64,000 nucleotides of DNA from Nymphaea colorata (Eukaryota; Streptophyta; Magnoliopsida; Nymphaeales; Nymphaeaceae). Where the stretch lies: assembly GCF_008831285.2 (NCBI RefSeq), contig NC_045145.1, positions 21,140,802-21,204,801 of the forward strand, in the 5' to 3' direction. The translations under genes were made by a program, and so were the position numbers. Within the stretch, counting starts at the first letter, position 1; every line of letters starts with the position of its first letter. The notes beneath the pieces were generated by a model. It was given only the letters and a program-made list of their open reading frames with translations. It did no database searches and was not told the origin of the DNA. This document shows, one piece after another, positions 37,951 to 49,479 of the stretch.

Positions 37951-40900
37951 TGTATATTTTTTGAAAACAAGAAAAAATTGTGTTGTAAGAGGATATATTT
38001 TAAGAATATAATGTTCTTCTTGCCAAATGCACCCATCACTGGCAGAGCTAGAAAATTCTCTTTTGTTATGACATTTTAATTTCAAAGAGGTACCAATGCA
38101 AAAAAATTACCCTAAAGTATCAATATGAAAATCAGCATTTTTTGTGATTGTCTGTGGGCACTTGCCCACACCTGCCACCACTGCTGGGCATTATAAGGAT
38201 GATATTTTTTCGCAATCCATTTTTCTCAGTAAAAAATTGACATATATGTGCCTCCTGACCAAAATTTATGGCTCCAACGCTGGACTTGTTGTATTCACCT
38301 AAATGGCTGCACATAATTCATATATGTGAACAACCTAACTTTCGTTTTGTTGTTAGGGCAAGAAAGGAGTTTGGCTCAACATTAAGCTCAAGTTTGCTGA
38401 GCTTGTTCCCGTTGCAGTGCAGGTTAACAATACTCTCTTAACTACAAACTCAGGAATCTTCATGCATTCTTTTCTGCACAAGACTGGTGAATATTCTTTT
38501 TCCTTTGCTAGCAGGAAGGATTTTGGTACCATCATGCAGAGCCAACCCATCTGATGCTCGTGAATTGGCTCCTCAGCACCCCTCATACTCTTCCTATCTA
38601 CGCCACACACAGACTTGGTGTTGGTGCTGTTGTCATAAACAGCAAAAAAGAGGTACATGGCTTGAAATTTTACAATGTAAAATGCGTGCCTCTGTACTTC
38701 ATAAATGTGTAGAAGTTGCTGATCATTGAGCTAAGAAGCAGTAAATATCTGTGGGTTTCAAAGATTCTTTTGTTTTTACTCTCTTCTGTCTAGTTCAAAG
38801 CAGTCCCAGAAAACGTGTTTTTTTTTTGAAAAAATGTGAAAAAATGTAATAAATTAAATGGCCGTTTAAAACTAAAAAACATGTTTTTTTTGAAAAAAAC
38901 ATTAAAAACGAAAAAACCAGGTTTTTAACGTGTTTTTTCACTTTTTCATTTTTTTAAGTTTTTTTAATGTCAAACAGTTTTTTTTTTCCATTTTTTATTT
39001 TTTATTTGTTGCAAATATACTTATCTTGTGATGTTTGTGTTATTAGTTTCACACTTATTTTATTTTTCTCTTATTTTTAGTTTTTTAAAATTTTTAAAAA
39101 TTTACCATATTTTTTTTCCTTTTTTTTTTCAAGCTCATCGATTATAGCTAAGAAAAACCTCGCCATTTAAAACTCTTTGACGTTATTTGTGACTATGGCT
39201 CAAACTTTTCTAATGTTCCACATTTATAGTTTGAACTATCATTTGGAACAAGTTATATGATTCAAATCTGTGAATGAACATAATTTTAGGTGTTGGTGGT
39301 GCAAGAAAAGTCTGGCTATTTCAGAGGTACTGGTGTATGGAAGCTACCTACTGGGGTTGTTGAAGAGGTTCGTGGCTTTTATAAATGACTTGCCAATACC
39401 TTCAAATTGTTCCAACATCATAGAATAGTAATGGTATTAATTATAGAAATTGAATCTTTTCTTGGCAGGGTGAGGATGTGTATAACGCGGCTAAAAGAGA
39501 AGTGAAGGAGGAAACCGGGGCAAGTTCCTCTAACTCTTCTCGTTGCAGCTTTTATATGTTTGTGTCGGATTCATTTTCATTTTAAGCCTCAGGTGTTAGT
39601 TTCACTTGTATTGACACAATCCTGCTTTCCTCATTGCATCAGGTTGAAGTTGAATTCGTCGAAATCATTGGGTTCAGGTATGGACAGTGTGTGGGCCAGC
39701 GCCCACACCAGGCCTTCAAAAATCTCATTGCAGTAAAGCTAGACCTGGTTCACTCACATGTCAATGTGAACATCAGACTTAAGTTGGCGACTCAAAGTGC
39801 CCCTCGGCCTGTCTCCATCACTGCAATAAACACATGCAGATTCATGCAATTGAAGTAAACAACAAGGAATACAAGGAAAAAATAAAAATGATTTGCTAAG
39901 AGAAAAGGACTATCCAATTATAAGACTCAATATGAACCTCTAGGATGCTCAAAGTCATGCAGTACTAATAAACTGTGATGGTTTTTTCAGCTGTTGGGAC
40001 GCCAGCATGGCATCTTCCTTTGGAATGAAAAGCAGAAGTTTCCTCTGATTAGAAATTTTTCTTGACTGAGTAGATTTTTGCATATAACGATTTAGTAGTG
40101 CATTGAAGTGCTAGGCGATTCTGAATTCCTCCATTGAATCTAGATCTTTTGATCTAAAACTTGCAGGGAAAGTCACAAAGCACACTTCAACAAGATATCA
40201 GATATGTTCTTCATATGTGTTTTGGAGCCGAAGTCGTTGGTTATTGCAAAGCAAGACTCAGAAATTTTAGATGCGCAGGTAAAATTCATTGGTTGGCAGC
40301 CATTCCCTAGTTTGATTAAGAAGCTTAATTATTCACTTTTCGCAAACAATGTGTTTCAATTTCATTTTCTTTCTTCTTCGTTTCGAGAAGGCTGCAGTCT
40401 TCCTGCTTATTCATCATTTATGGAGACATTCTAATAAGTATCTTGCTGGCCGTGTTAGAACAAAACTAGAGGAGTACTTGGCATTAGTGCCAAGATCATC
40501 TGTGTAGCCAGTCTTCGGATTTGAGTTTCCAATCTTTTTATTTCTTTTCCATTTTTTGCTGAAAGTGGATAAGTTTAATGCGCATGTCATGTTTGACATT
40601 AATTTCCTAATGTTCGGTAAATTGGAAAAAGTGTCTTTAAATAATGTTTGAAAGAAGCAACTACAACTTGAGACAGCATGGTTACATTCACTAATATGAA
40701 TATCAATATTGTTATAATTACTTACATTAAAATAATTCGATCATCTTCCCAGCATCCCTTTGTTACATATTCGAGTCCAAGACCATTCTCCAAAAAAGAC
40801 CATTCTCCCAGCATCTTGACATAAAAATATGTATATATATTTAGTAGCCTGTCTTCTTAGTTGTTCTTGGATTATCCTGGAACTTTCGATCATATCCTTC

Positions 40901-41132
40901 TTTCCTTGCAGAATACCTCTGATCTCCTTGAATTCTATGTTTCACTCAGTGGATGCCTGTTGAGGAATACGCTGCACAACCATTTGTCCAGAAGCGTGAG
41001 TCAATGAAGAAGATTGCCGATCTGATCCTGTCAAAGACGAGCAAAAACTACACCGGATTTGCTCGTATGGGTGTTCACTCCAGCACCTCTGTTCATTCCT
41101 TGTACCTAAACAACAGGGAACTAATGAATTAG
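37550..41132 (+). CDS. NUDT: Nudix hydrolase (plant NUDT2/5/6/7/10-like)
   Basis: Eight exons join in frame to 271 aa: 37550-37702, 38357-38422, 38515-38652, 39290-39367, 39469-39519, 39643-39677, 40167-40278 and 40950-41132. Nudix enzymes hydrolyse nucleoside diphosphates linked to another moiety; close plant relatives act on ADP-ribose and NADH in the cytosol. The Nudix box is complete at residues 141-163 (GVVEEGED, then REVKEETGV), with all metal-binding Glu present. Also visible are the N-terminal GKKGVWLNI and EGFWYHHAEPTHLMLVNW motifs and the C-terminal WMPVEEYAAQPFVQ motif typical of this subgroup. Length matches the family (about 280 aa). The ATG at 37550 is the first in frame after a likely 5' UTR acceptor at 37505. 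Intron 5 uses a GC donor (GGG then GCAAGT at 39520); the others are GT-AG. Introns 3 and 6 carry repeat insertions. Which paralogue it is cannot be told. Confidence 0.93.
37888..37947. repeat. (AT)n microsatellite in Nudix intron 1
   Basis: A (CT)n run at about 37854-37880 leads into about 60 bp of AT dinucleotides bounded by the inverted words CATACTATAT and ATATAGTATG. It could extrude as a hairpin. Confidence 0.9.
38815..39165 (+). repeat. A/T-rich MITE-like repeat, copy 2, in Nudix intron 3
   Basis: Same order of words as 9490-10010: GGCCGTTTAAAAC, a long T run with CACTTTTTCATTTTTTT, AATGTCAAACAG, ACTTATCTTGTGATG and AAGAAAAACCTCGCC. It lies inside the 637-bp intron between exons 3 and 4, in the same orientation as copy 1. 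Confidence 0.7.
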
Positions 41133-41386
41133 AACACAATTCTTCATTTAGTGGTTGTCTGTAGTGTTCCTTTGTGATGTTATTGTTTATATTTATTGTC
41201 TGTAACTAAGTGAAGGTATTCACAGTGTTGACAATGAGACAGATGTTTAGGAATACTGGCTGTTACTCTTCCCATGTAAAGAAAAATATTGTGGGCAATA
41301 AGCAAGGAAAGGGAAAAAGGGGCCTTGTTTGTAAAGTAAAGCTTGACTGCTTGTATTATTTGTAGCAGATTATTGAAGCTGTGATG

Positions 41387-41392
41387 AATAAA
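41387..41392 (+). terminator. candidate polyadenylation signal of the Nudix gene
   Basis: AATAAA lies 255 bp after the stop codon and is followed by T-rich sequence. It is the best canonical signal in the 3' flank. Confidence 0.5.
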
Positions 41393-43557
41393 TTACAAAT
41401 TTGATTTGATTGATTTTTGGACATGTTCTGAGTTTCTTATTGAACTGATTGGTGTGGCGAGTCAGCTTGCCTAATTTTGAAGCGGGAAACACTTTTTCTA
41501 CTTTCTTCTTGAAGGCGCGTAGTGAACATTTATATAGGAAATTTTAGCTGCAATTTTTCTTTTTTCAGGCTTTGTTACTACTTAAATGACGTGCTTACCT
41601 TTCTATGTATTCTTTTTTTCTTTTCTTTTCATGTTAATGAAAGTTTGTTATTGATACTGGTCTACCTAGACCTCCTCCTAAGAACGTTCGTGAACACGGC
41701 GAGAATTGTTGAGCCAAGGTTGAAGTATTGGAACTACAGGATGAGCAAGACATTGTGACAGTAAGGGAGGCTAAACCAGGACTTAGTGTACGAGCAGTGG
41801 GTGGTGAGGGCAGAGATGCAAAGGCTCTAGGTCCGGATACATCCAGGGATGACCAGCACTTAGGAGCGGATTCAACCAAGGAAGGCCAAATTGAAAGTCT
41901 TAGCTCCGGTTTAGGACTAGTCCATCCTAGTGTCGGTTTTGATCCAAGTCCTTAGTGGTGGTCTAGAATGAACCTAGGTAGATAGGGGCAATACGTCAAT
42001 TCTATATTCATTTGCTTATGCATTTTATTTCAAGTTGTGTGGACCAAGATGGTTTGTATTTCGAGTCATTTGTTTTGAGTTAAAGTGAACCGGTTCGATC
42101 CATCTGTGAACCGAGTCACTTAGGTTAGTATTTAAACTTTGTGTAATTTGGATTTCACATGAAAATTTTGAGTAAAGTAATTCATTTGAGCTTTAGTTCT
42201 CTCTCTCTTCACGTCTCTCTCTCTCTCTTTTGCCTCTCTCTTTCTCTTCTCAATCCCCTCCAAATAACCGGCGGTGGCTGGTTCCCTTTCCCCCTCACGC
42301 AAGCTTCTAAGAACCGACAGTCTCCTCTCTTCCTCTCCCCTTTCTTTTTCTTCTCCACAACCCCTCGACCGGCGGCATATTGGCTGAAGATCCCAAAGGT
42401 GTGCCTCGGCCCTTGCTGCATCCACGGCCACGGTTTTCCCATCCAAATTCCAGCACTCAAAGGTACATTCTCCCTTGGACACAAAAGAAGAATAGAGACC
42501 AGCATTGCAGCAAACGACCACAGCCTCAAACTAAATGTTAGTGCTTTAGATTTCGGGTTTTGAATTGTGTAACGACATTGGCTTGTTTTGAACTAAGATT
42601 CGGCCAAAGGAGTGGCCTGATTCCCTCGAGTCACAGCCGAGAGTTTCAGTCAATTCCCACGGTGAAAACTTGATTTAAACCAAGTTTTACGAGTCACAAG
42701 GAATACCCTTAGTTTCTCGCACGAATCCTTTAAGTTTGGCTATGTTTCATTGGCCAAATCCGAGCAAAAGAGTGTAGAATTCGTTTTCGGTTTCAGCCTA
42801 CAATCTCACCGGAAAAACAGAAAGAAAATATTGAGAAAACAGTGAAAAGGGCAGAAAAAGAAAAGAAAAGCCCACAAAGAGAAAAAAAAAAAGAAAGAAT
42901 CTGAGTGAGAATCGAGCTCAATTCAGCAGCTTAGAGCTGGCCGGAAAATTCCGACTTTTTAGGTACACATTTGGGGGTTCCGGCTATATTCAGTCTATGG
43001 ACACTTTTGCCCCTCATCCAGTCAAGGAGCATCAAGATTTGGCATGGACATTTCTGGAATTTGCGTGGCAAGTGGAGGAAACGCCTAGGGTTCTCCGTTG
43101 CAAGGACCGGCCCACATTTGGGGGTACATTTGGTCATCGGCTGCAACATTTGTTTGTGATCCACAAGAAGCACCACCTCCACATTTGGTGGAGCCGACTT
43201 TTGGAATCCCTCATACATTTGCTCCTAACCCCGTCCATCTAGAAGCCACCTAAGCCGCGCCTGAGGAGGTCCACATTTGGACTCCAGAGCGGGTTCCCTT
43301 AGGTCAACACTCAATAGGAGCCACATTTGATCCTAATCCTTACCCATTTCCACGCCTAAACATCATTTCCTAGCCTTAAACTCTCTATTTCCACTTTACC
43401 CCTAAGCCACATCACAATTTATCTAGCCTACCCATACCCGTGCCTACCCATCGCAGGCAAATGCAGCCTTTTTTTGCCCACACTACCAACCGGTGAGCTG
43501 GCTGAGGTCTTCCCGGACATTGGCCTTGCTTACCTTTGTATAATCCAGCAGCTAGCA

Positions 43558-43830
43558 CAGAGAAACCAGCAAAAGATCAGTGGCGAAGTCAGATTTTTTT
43601 TTTTTTAAGAATACTCATTTATATGTTTTTTAACACACACACATATATATATATATATATAAAACAGATATCCCGTTGTCTATCAACCAGAATCCACCAG
43701 GTAGCACCATGAAGAGAAACCAGCAAAAGACCAGTGGCAAAGCCAGATTTTTTTTTGTGTGGGAAGAATATTCATTTATATGTTTCTTAACTGAAGGACA
43801 CACACATATATATATATATATTTGAAGATA
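43558..43830 (+). repeat. two-copy tandem duplication with AT arrays
   Basis: The units start at about 43558 and 43712. Both read AGAGAAACCAGCAAAAGA, then CAGTGGC, AGATTTTTTTT, CATTTATATGTTT and an (AC)n(AT)n tract. They differ at several positions, so the event is older than the 34.5-kb one. Confidence 0.85.
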
Positions 43831-45033
43831 ATGCGAAAATAAAAAACATTGAGGAGTTGGTGTGGGCAACTGCCCAAACAGCACATATGTGGCTCCGTGG
43901 ACCTCCTAGCCTTCTATTGGATAGAATTCAAATATATGGTGCTTATGCTGGTAGCATGTGCAGATGTATTTATAGATAAAAAAAATACCAGATTCAAAAA
44001 CTATGCACAAGGTGTGTAATGACCAGAAAATACACTTAATCAGTAAAAAGGACAATTTTAGGATAAAATAATAAAAAATTCAAAGGACCAAAGTGGACAT
44101 ATCTTTTTTAAAAAATGCTCAACATACCTTACTCTCACTTTTTTTGGTGCATGTCAGCCGCGTCTGGTGCACACAACTCACTCTTATTGTTATGGCGACC
44201 TTCTCACATTTAAGAGGAATACTTGCCGTCAGAGGCAAAGCAAGGGAGACGGGCAGTGAACCTGAGCTTCCCTTCATTATTTTAAAAATTATGTATAAAT
44301 TTAAAAAATTTAATTTATTCAATATAAAATTTTTGAAAAACGATATATATTTTTAAACCATATATTTTCTCAGTAAATCCAGTACAAGGTAGTTCATTAA
44401 TGCACAAATTAACTCATTAATGATATCTTGTAAATTGAATTTTATAAGCCGCAAAAGCAATGACCATTAGTTACAAGTCCAATTTAAACATCTCATTTCC
44501 GTTATTTTTTTGTTATCCTATAGATTTCAACATTTCCATTGTGCATGAGGGCTAGGATGCTAATCAGGTTGAAAGCATATGTTCACAAGAAATAGTTAAC
44601 TTCGAATAATATAGACATGCGTGCATTTTTTTTTTAATTGTCATGTAGATTTGAATATTCGAATACGTTCGATTTGTGATAAAAAAGCAACATGTTTTAG
44701 TTAAAAATCTCTCTCTTTCTCTCGAAGCGAACTTGTTGCTATTTCCTCTCTCTCAAGATACAACTTTCATGAGTTTAGATCATTGAAACATATTTACATG
44801 GGGAATTCAAAGCCGCCATATATCGGATGTTGCGCCAGTTAAAATTTGTCACTAAAAAGTACTCATTGAATTGTTAGTATTCATGCATTGGTTTATGATG
44901 AGATGACAGTCTATAGTGGCTTTTAACCATGATTTTTGGTTTTTCTAACAACAGATTTTAAAATTTTACCCATCTGACAGCCGACCGGCACACGGCAGCA
45001 TTGGCTTTACATACACACTATGTCACCATATTG

Positions 45034-45340
45034 CTGGGTGCGAGTGCCGATGTCGATGCGGGTGCCGGATCGGCACATCCCAAAAAATTTAGGTGCGACG
45101 GTGCGGCGAAGGTATTTTATTATTATTATTTTCTTAATTTATTATATATATAACAGAATAAGCATATTATTACAATTTAATTATTAATATATATAACATA
45201 CTTGAATAATTGTATTGCATAGAAAAATATCAAAATAAGATATATTATATAAGTAATTTAGTAATATGACATTCTAACTGGGCTCGGGTGTGAGTCGAAG
45301 CCGCACCCATGTCTGGTGCGCACCCGACTCGATGCGGCAG
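45034..45340. repeat. GGTGCG-type GC-arm/AT-core repeat
   Basis: GC-rich arms (GGGTGCGAGTGCCGATG on the left, GCGCACCCGACTCGATGCGG on the right) flank an AT-rich core of about 150 bp. Its duplicate is at 56584-56890. The layout matches the GGCCCG-type elements but the arm words differ. Confidence 0.6.
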
Positions 45341-46194
45341 TAAAATAGAAGAGTCCGGTGACTTAGCATACACATATATTACCAAATGATAGATCTAGTG
45401 AGTTAAATTATATCTTAATGACAAGGCAGTTTTTTTCACCCTGAACTACTACGTCTTGTGGGGAACTATAAACTGACGGCTTTAATAATTAAGGATTTAA
45501 TGGTAAAAAATCTTTTCACAAAACCAGTTTAAAACCAAAGCATGTATATGATACATAAAAATTAGTGAGAAATCACCGATAAATCAGCATGTTAGGGATG
45601 GGATAAAGATTCATTGTGTGTTATTTAAGATGTCTACGTATTTTTTGTGGCTGAAGTAAGTTGTCTGAGAACCGTTCAGCAGCATTCAATTTTAAAGTAC
45701 CTCCAAAACCCATTTTAAGTCATCCAAACAAAAACCAGGTTTTAAAGAGAGAAAACCTGATTTTTGTCATGTTACCCAAACATGAAAATCAAGAATTTCA
45801 AAACTCGTTAAAAGAAATGGTTTTCACAAAATCAGGTTTCGAGAAAACCATTTTTTCATGGAGTTCATCCAAACGCTAACTTAACATTTTCGTTACTGTT
45901 TATATCTGAAGAAAGATTATCTTCTTATGACGTTGAGTATTACGATCATTACATAGGATGGTGCATATAACACGCCTGATCTGATGTTTATAGGTTCAAA
46001 ACGAGGATCTAAAAGTGACTAATAGAGTTCCGTAATCGATGGTTACATATATAACTGCACTGCTTATTTGGTCGTCTAGTCTTCGATTAATATCTGCCTG
46101 CCACTTCGAGTACTATTTAATTCTTTTAATAATTCCGATATGTAATTGGTCAATGTAGGAATATATATGTAGATATAAATATCTTAAAAAATTG

Positions 46195-46245
<51 letters not shown>

Positions 46246-46938
46246 TATATACATTAAACACATAAAACATAAATAAACAAATAAATGTATAACCTAATGA
46301 CCTTCGATCCTTCTGAGAGCTCTTCACTTTAATTTAATCCGTAATAAAATATATTTTATGATTTTCGTTGCAAGCATACGACAGGTTTTTCTGTTTGTGA
46401 AAAATGAGTTTCGTCAAAAACATCACCCAAGCATGTCTAAAACTGGGTTTTGGGGCCTCAAAACTTTAATTTTAAGCTGCCATCCAACCAGCACCTTAGT
46501 GTTTGGTAGAACAAGTGCTACCAATAAATCGAAGTACAAATGCAACACTTTCATCATCCAAGACACAATTCATTACCATGTTCAGAAGCAGTGTTATGAT
46601 GATGCATATATGCTTTTGGTAACGCCAGCCGTTCATTCAAAGAAGTACTTTTCATTTGAAACTGAAGTCATGTTTTATCCAACCTTGAGAACTTATATGA
46701 ATGAAGGCAACACTAGAAAACAACAAAGGAACTTATTGTAAATACAGAAAAGGGGACATGATCAATACGAGCCCACTCGACAATATGTGGAACAAGACAC
46801 GCTATAAGACACCTATGTAACCCACATTTTATTCCCATTGTCATCTAACTTAAATAAGTAACCCTATCGTGAACTATATGTCTTCTCAGTGTACTTACTT
46901 CATCATTTCATCCAACAGATACGTCCACTAATGGTGCT

Positions 46939-47213
46939 TTACTTAGAGCCGTAAAGCACTTGGATCCCTTGAACATCGTCGGAACTCAGCTCCACCTTCC
47001 TTACGCCAGCGCCAATTGACGGATACATGGCTGCGCTTTCATCGGCAGAATGGCCGAGCCCAAGAAGATGGCCGACTGCCACCGATTCGAGATCCACTCC
47101 GTTCGTCCGAGTGGCGTCAAGCAGCCAGGTCTCCATGATCTCCGCTGTAAAAGCAATTTGTAGATCGGCTACTTCGCCCTCAGAGGCTTCAGCGAATTGG
47201 AACGGCCACACTG
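46939..47213 (-). pseudogene. MMP-like: matrix metalloproteinase catalytic-domain fragment, copy 1
   Basis: The minus-strand frame reads [19 protein letters not shown], then jumps to [38 protein letters not shown] and VLYGSK, then a stop. This is the C-terminal half of the matrixin catalytic domain of plant MMPs, secreted zinc proteases that act in the cell wall space. Two deletions are evident. About 30 residues are lost between the SGDHGD-equivalent region and the ETWLLDA stretch. HEI is lost from the zinc site, which should read [15 protein letters not shown] (junction at 47073/47074), removing the first zinc His and the catalytic Glu. The fragment has no start, signal or prodomain. It cannot be an active protease. 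Confidence 0.87.
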
Positions 47214-47236
47214 CTGTCCATTCTTAATCAACAAAT

Positions 47237-47455
47237 GGAAGGCTTCATTTCGATGCCGATGAGACCTGGCTGCTTGACGCCACTCGGACGAACGGAGTGG
47301 ATCTCGAATCGGTGGCAGTCGGCCATCTTCTTGGGCTCGGCCATTCTGCCGATGAAAGCGCGGCCATGTATCCGTCAATTGGCACTGGCGTGAGGAAGGT
47401 GGAGCTGAGTTCCGACGATGTTCAAGGGATCCAAGTGCTTTATGGCTCTAAGTAA
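47237..47455 (+). pseudogene. MMP-like: matrix metalloproteinase catalytic-domain fragment, copy 2 (inverted arm)
   Basis: The plus-strand frame begins [20 protein letters not shown] and continues as in copy 1 to VLYGSK and TAA at 47453-47455. The FDADE stretch is present here but deleted from the other two catalytic copies, so this arm keeps an earlier state on its left side. It shares the HEI deletion (junction 47320/47321). No start codon or upstream domain is attached; the sequence to the left switches to the arm spacer. Confidence 0.85.
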
Positions 47456-47874
47456 AGCACCATTAGTGGACGTATCTGTTGGATGAAATGATGAAGTAAG
47501 TACACTGAGAAGACATATAGTTCACGATAGGGTTACTTATTTAAGTTAGATGATAATGGGAATAAAATGTGGGTTACATAGGTGTCTTATAGCGTGTCTT
47601 GTTCCACATATGTCGAGTGGGCTCGTATTGATCACGTCCCCTTTTCTGTATTTACAATGAGTTACCAAAAGCATATATGCATCATCATAACACTGCTTCT
47701 GAACATGGTAGTGAATTGTGTCTTGGATGATGAAAGTGTTGCATTGTAATGACCCCAAGTGTGCTTCGATTTGTTGGTAGCACTTGTTCTACCAAACACT
47801 AAGGTGCTGGTTGGATGGCAGCTTAAAATTAAAGTTTTGAGGCCCCAAAACTTTAATTTTATTCCCAAGTTGGT

Positions 47875-48792
47875 CGGAGAACGTTTTATAAGCTTTTCAT
47901 TCACTTCTCTTCAATGGAAGTTTTATTTTTCCGCACAAAATCTTTCAAAGTAATTTCTCTTAAAATCCTTTTTCGTGTTTTAAATATATAAATTTTTACA
48001 TCCCATCCCGCGGACAGATAAATTTGTGAAAATGGGCAAAAAAAAAAAAATTACGAGTTAAATGACAAAACAGCCACCTCACCTAAATCCGACCAACTTT
48101 AATTGCAAGTAAAAATATGCTAGCTGTGTTTTGTTTAAACTCCATTGAATTGTTTCTTTTAACTAATTCAACTATAAATGACTATCTAACATAAAATTAA
48201 AAGAAAAACATAGTCTACATCTAAATTTCCCTCAAATGAACAGAAAATCTCTCATTCATGGCGCATACAGGAAAAGTCCCTTTTTGGTTGCAACCAATCC
48301 ATCTAATTCCGTAAGTGACGAAGCAATCTGTTGCCCACTTTTCCCTCAATATCTCATATTTCTGGATATGTGGATATATCTAGATAACCCCTTGGGGCGC
48401 AGGAGTTACAACTGATCTCCATGGCCTTATTTCAGATAACACAAAGTAGCCAACCGATTGTTCTTTGTGCCCATCTTGATGCAGTGGGATTTAATTTAGT
48501 GCTTAGTGGTGCCCAACAACCTTAGGGTCCGGTGCATCGCACCATATGGACATGGATTCAGTTCCAATTAAAGTTGGTCGGATTTAGGTGAGGTGGCTGT
48601 TTTGTCATTTAGCTCGTAATTTTTTTTTTGCCCATTTTCACAAATTTATCTGTTCGCGGGATGGGATGTAAAAATTTATATATTTAAAACATGAAAAAGG
48701 ATTTAAAGAGAAATTACTTTGAAAGACTTTGTGGGGGAAAATAAAACTTCCATTGAAGAAAAGCGAATGAAAAGCTTATAAAACGTTCTCCG
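47875..48792. mobile_element. long-terminal-inverted-repeat element, about 0.92 kb
   Basis: The arms at 47875-48104 and 48566-48792 are reverse complements over about 228 bp with roughly 90% or better identity by eye. Outer ends read CGGAGAACGTTTTATAAGC; inner ends are TTGGTCGG-type. The 461-bp middle is noncoding. Long TIRs and no transposase fit a MULE-type or foldback non-autonomous element. I could not find a clear 8-10 bp target duplication, so the superfamily is open. The left end is only 23 bp from the matrixin inverted repeat. Confidence 0.75.
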
Positions 48793-49081
48793 GGCGTTTG
48801 AATAACGCAACTTTCCACTGTAGCAATGACACTTTATTTTCATAGTATATTAAAAATTTTACTTTCCATCAAACGTGCTCTAAAAAATTTTGTGTACATC
48901 TGGTATTTTAATACCAACAATAAAGTTGCGGTGCAGGTTGTCTCCTGTGTTTATTTCCAGATTTTTTTTTTCATGATTTGAATATTTTTGTTAACGTTTT
49001 ACATTATTTATTTATTCATCCTGGTAATCTTGTACATCATGAAGCTGACAACGTGCAAGTACCAATCTTGTATTTTTGATC

Positions 49082-49089
49082 TATAAATA
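49082..49089 (+). promoter_or_regulatory. TATA box of the matrixin prodomain ORF
   Basis: TATAAATA lies 94 bp upstream of the ATG at 49183, so transcription should start near 49115 with a leader of about 70 nt. It is a better promoter match than expected for a random gene fragment. Confidence 0.6.
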
Positions 49090-49182
49090 GCCGATCCCAT
49101 GCTCCCAGCATGTGCACCAGACATTGTAGAAATGTCTCTAATAAGAGGTTAATTAGAAGGTTCTGCAATACGTCCCTTAGTC

Positions 49183-49479
49183 ATGGGTTGCAGTACATTC
49201 ATTGTAGCAATTCTTGTGCTGGTTTCCCTTCATGGTGCTAGCTGCCGGATGTTGGCTGCTGACGCCGGCAAGGAGAGCTATGTCCGGGCAGACCTCAGCC
49301 AGCTCATCGGTTGCCGGCGTGGGCAAAATCAGGCTGCCCTTGCTTCCTTAAAGCGATACTTGAATCGTATTGGTTACCTCGACAGCGAGGGAGCCGATGA
49401 GTTCTCAGATGAATTTAACGAGGATCTCGAGGCTGCACTCAGGACGTACCAATCTGAACACCAGCGGAGTCCTGGATGA
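49183..49479 (+). pseudogene. MMP-like: matrix metalloproteinase N-terminus: signal peptide and prodomain only
   Basis: A 98-aa frame. Residues 1-21 are a clear signal peptide (hydrophobic FIVAILVLVSLHGA ending near SCR). Residues about 36-92 match the plant MMP peptidoglycan-binding-like prodomain: LIGCRRGQNQ, LKRYLNRIGYLD, FNEDLEAALRTYQ. The frame ends RSPG then a stop, but one frame over the sequence reads GVLDEPTVH then two stops, so a frameshift removed the end of the prodomain and the gene is cut right after it. The cysteine switch (PRCGVPD) and catalytic domain are missing. With its TATA box it could still be transcribed and secreted as a short peptide; that is inference. It may equally be dead. 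It is placed as the N-terminal part of the locus whose C-terminal parts lie at 46.9, 47.2 and 58 kb. Confidence 0.8.

Larger units (their letters stand above)
41140..44210. other. spacer: Nudix 3' end and possible decayed LTR element
   Basis: The first 260 bp should be the Nudix 3' UTR. About 41640-42200 and 42200-43400 have the texture of a decayed LTR retrotransposon: a possible promoter-like GTATTTAAACTTTG at about 42128, long CT runs, and scattered short frames with many breaks. I found no gag, polymerase or integrase motif, so this is a suspicion only. About 42965-43330 carries ACATTTGG-type words at irregular spacing. No gene is called. Confidence 0.4.
44213..47222 (+). repeat. segmental duplication, copy 1 (about 3.0 kb)
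   Basis: Near-identical to 55760-58244 in direct orientation, from the shared start near ACTTGC(C/A)GTCAGAGGCAA to the matrixin remnant. Copy 1 has about 560 bp (45950-46520) that copy 2 lacks; copy 2 instead has a short CACTTGGGGTCATTACA also seen in the right arm at 47262-47851. The unit contains a GGTGCGGGTGC-type GC-arm/AT-core repeat (45034-45340). Confidence 0.9.
46447..47851. repeat. large inverted repeat around matrixin fragments
   Basis: The left arm (46447-47132) and right arm (47262-47851) are reverse complements with high identity, separated by about 129 bp. The left arm carries an extra stretch of about 112 bp (46622-46735) that the right lacks. Each arm contains the same matrixin C-terminal fragment, so the fragment occurs once on each strand. 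Confidence 0.88.

Noticed and set aside
39990-40060. Possible extra Nudix exon after TTTTTTCAG at about 39989 (reads RQHGIFLWNEKQ in one frame)
   Set aside because: It breaks the frame or meets a stop, while joining 39677 to 40167 gives the expected FRESHKAHFNKISDMFF continuity.
42159-42563. 134-codon frame with a hydrophobic start resembling a signal peptide
   Set aside because: The start is a CT-microsatellite translation (Ser/Leu repeats); the rest has no motif. More likely part of a decayed LTR element.
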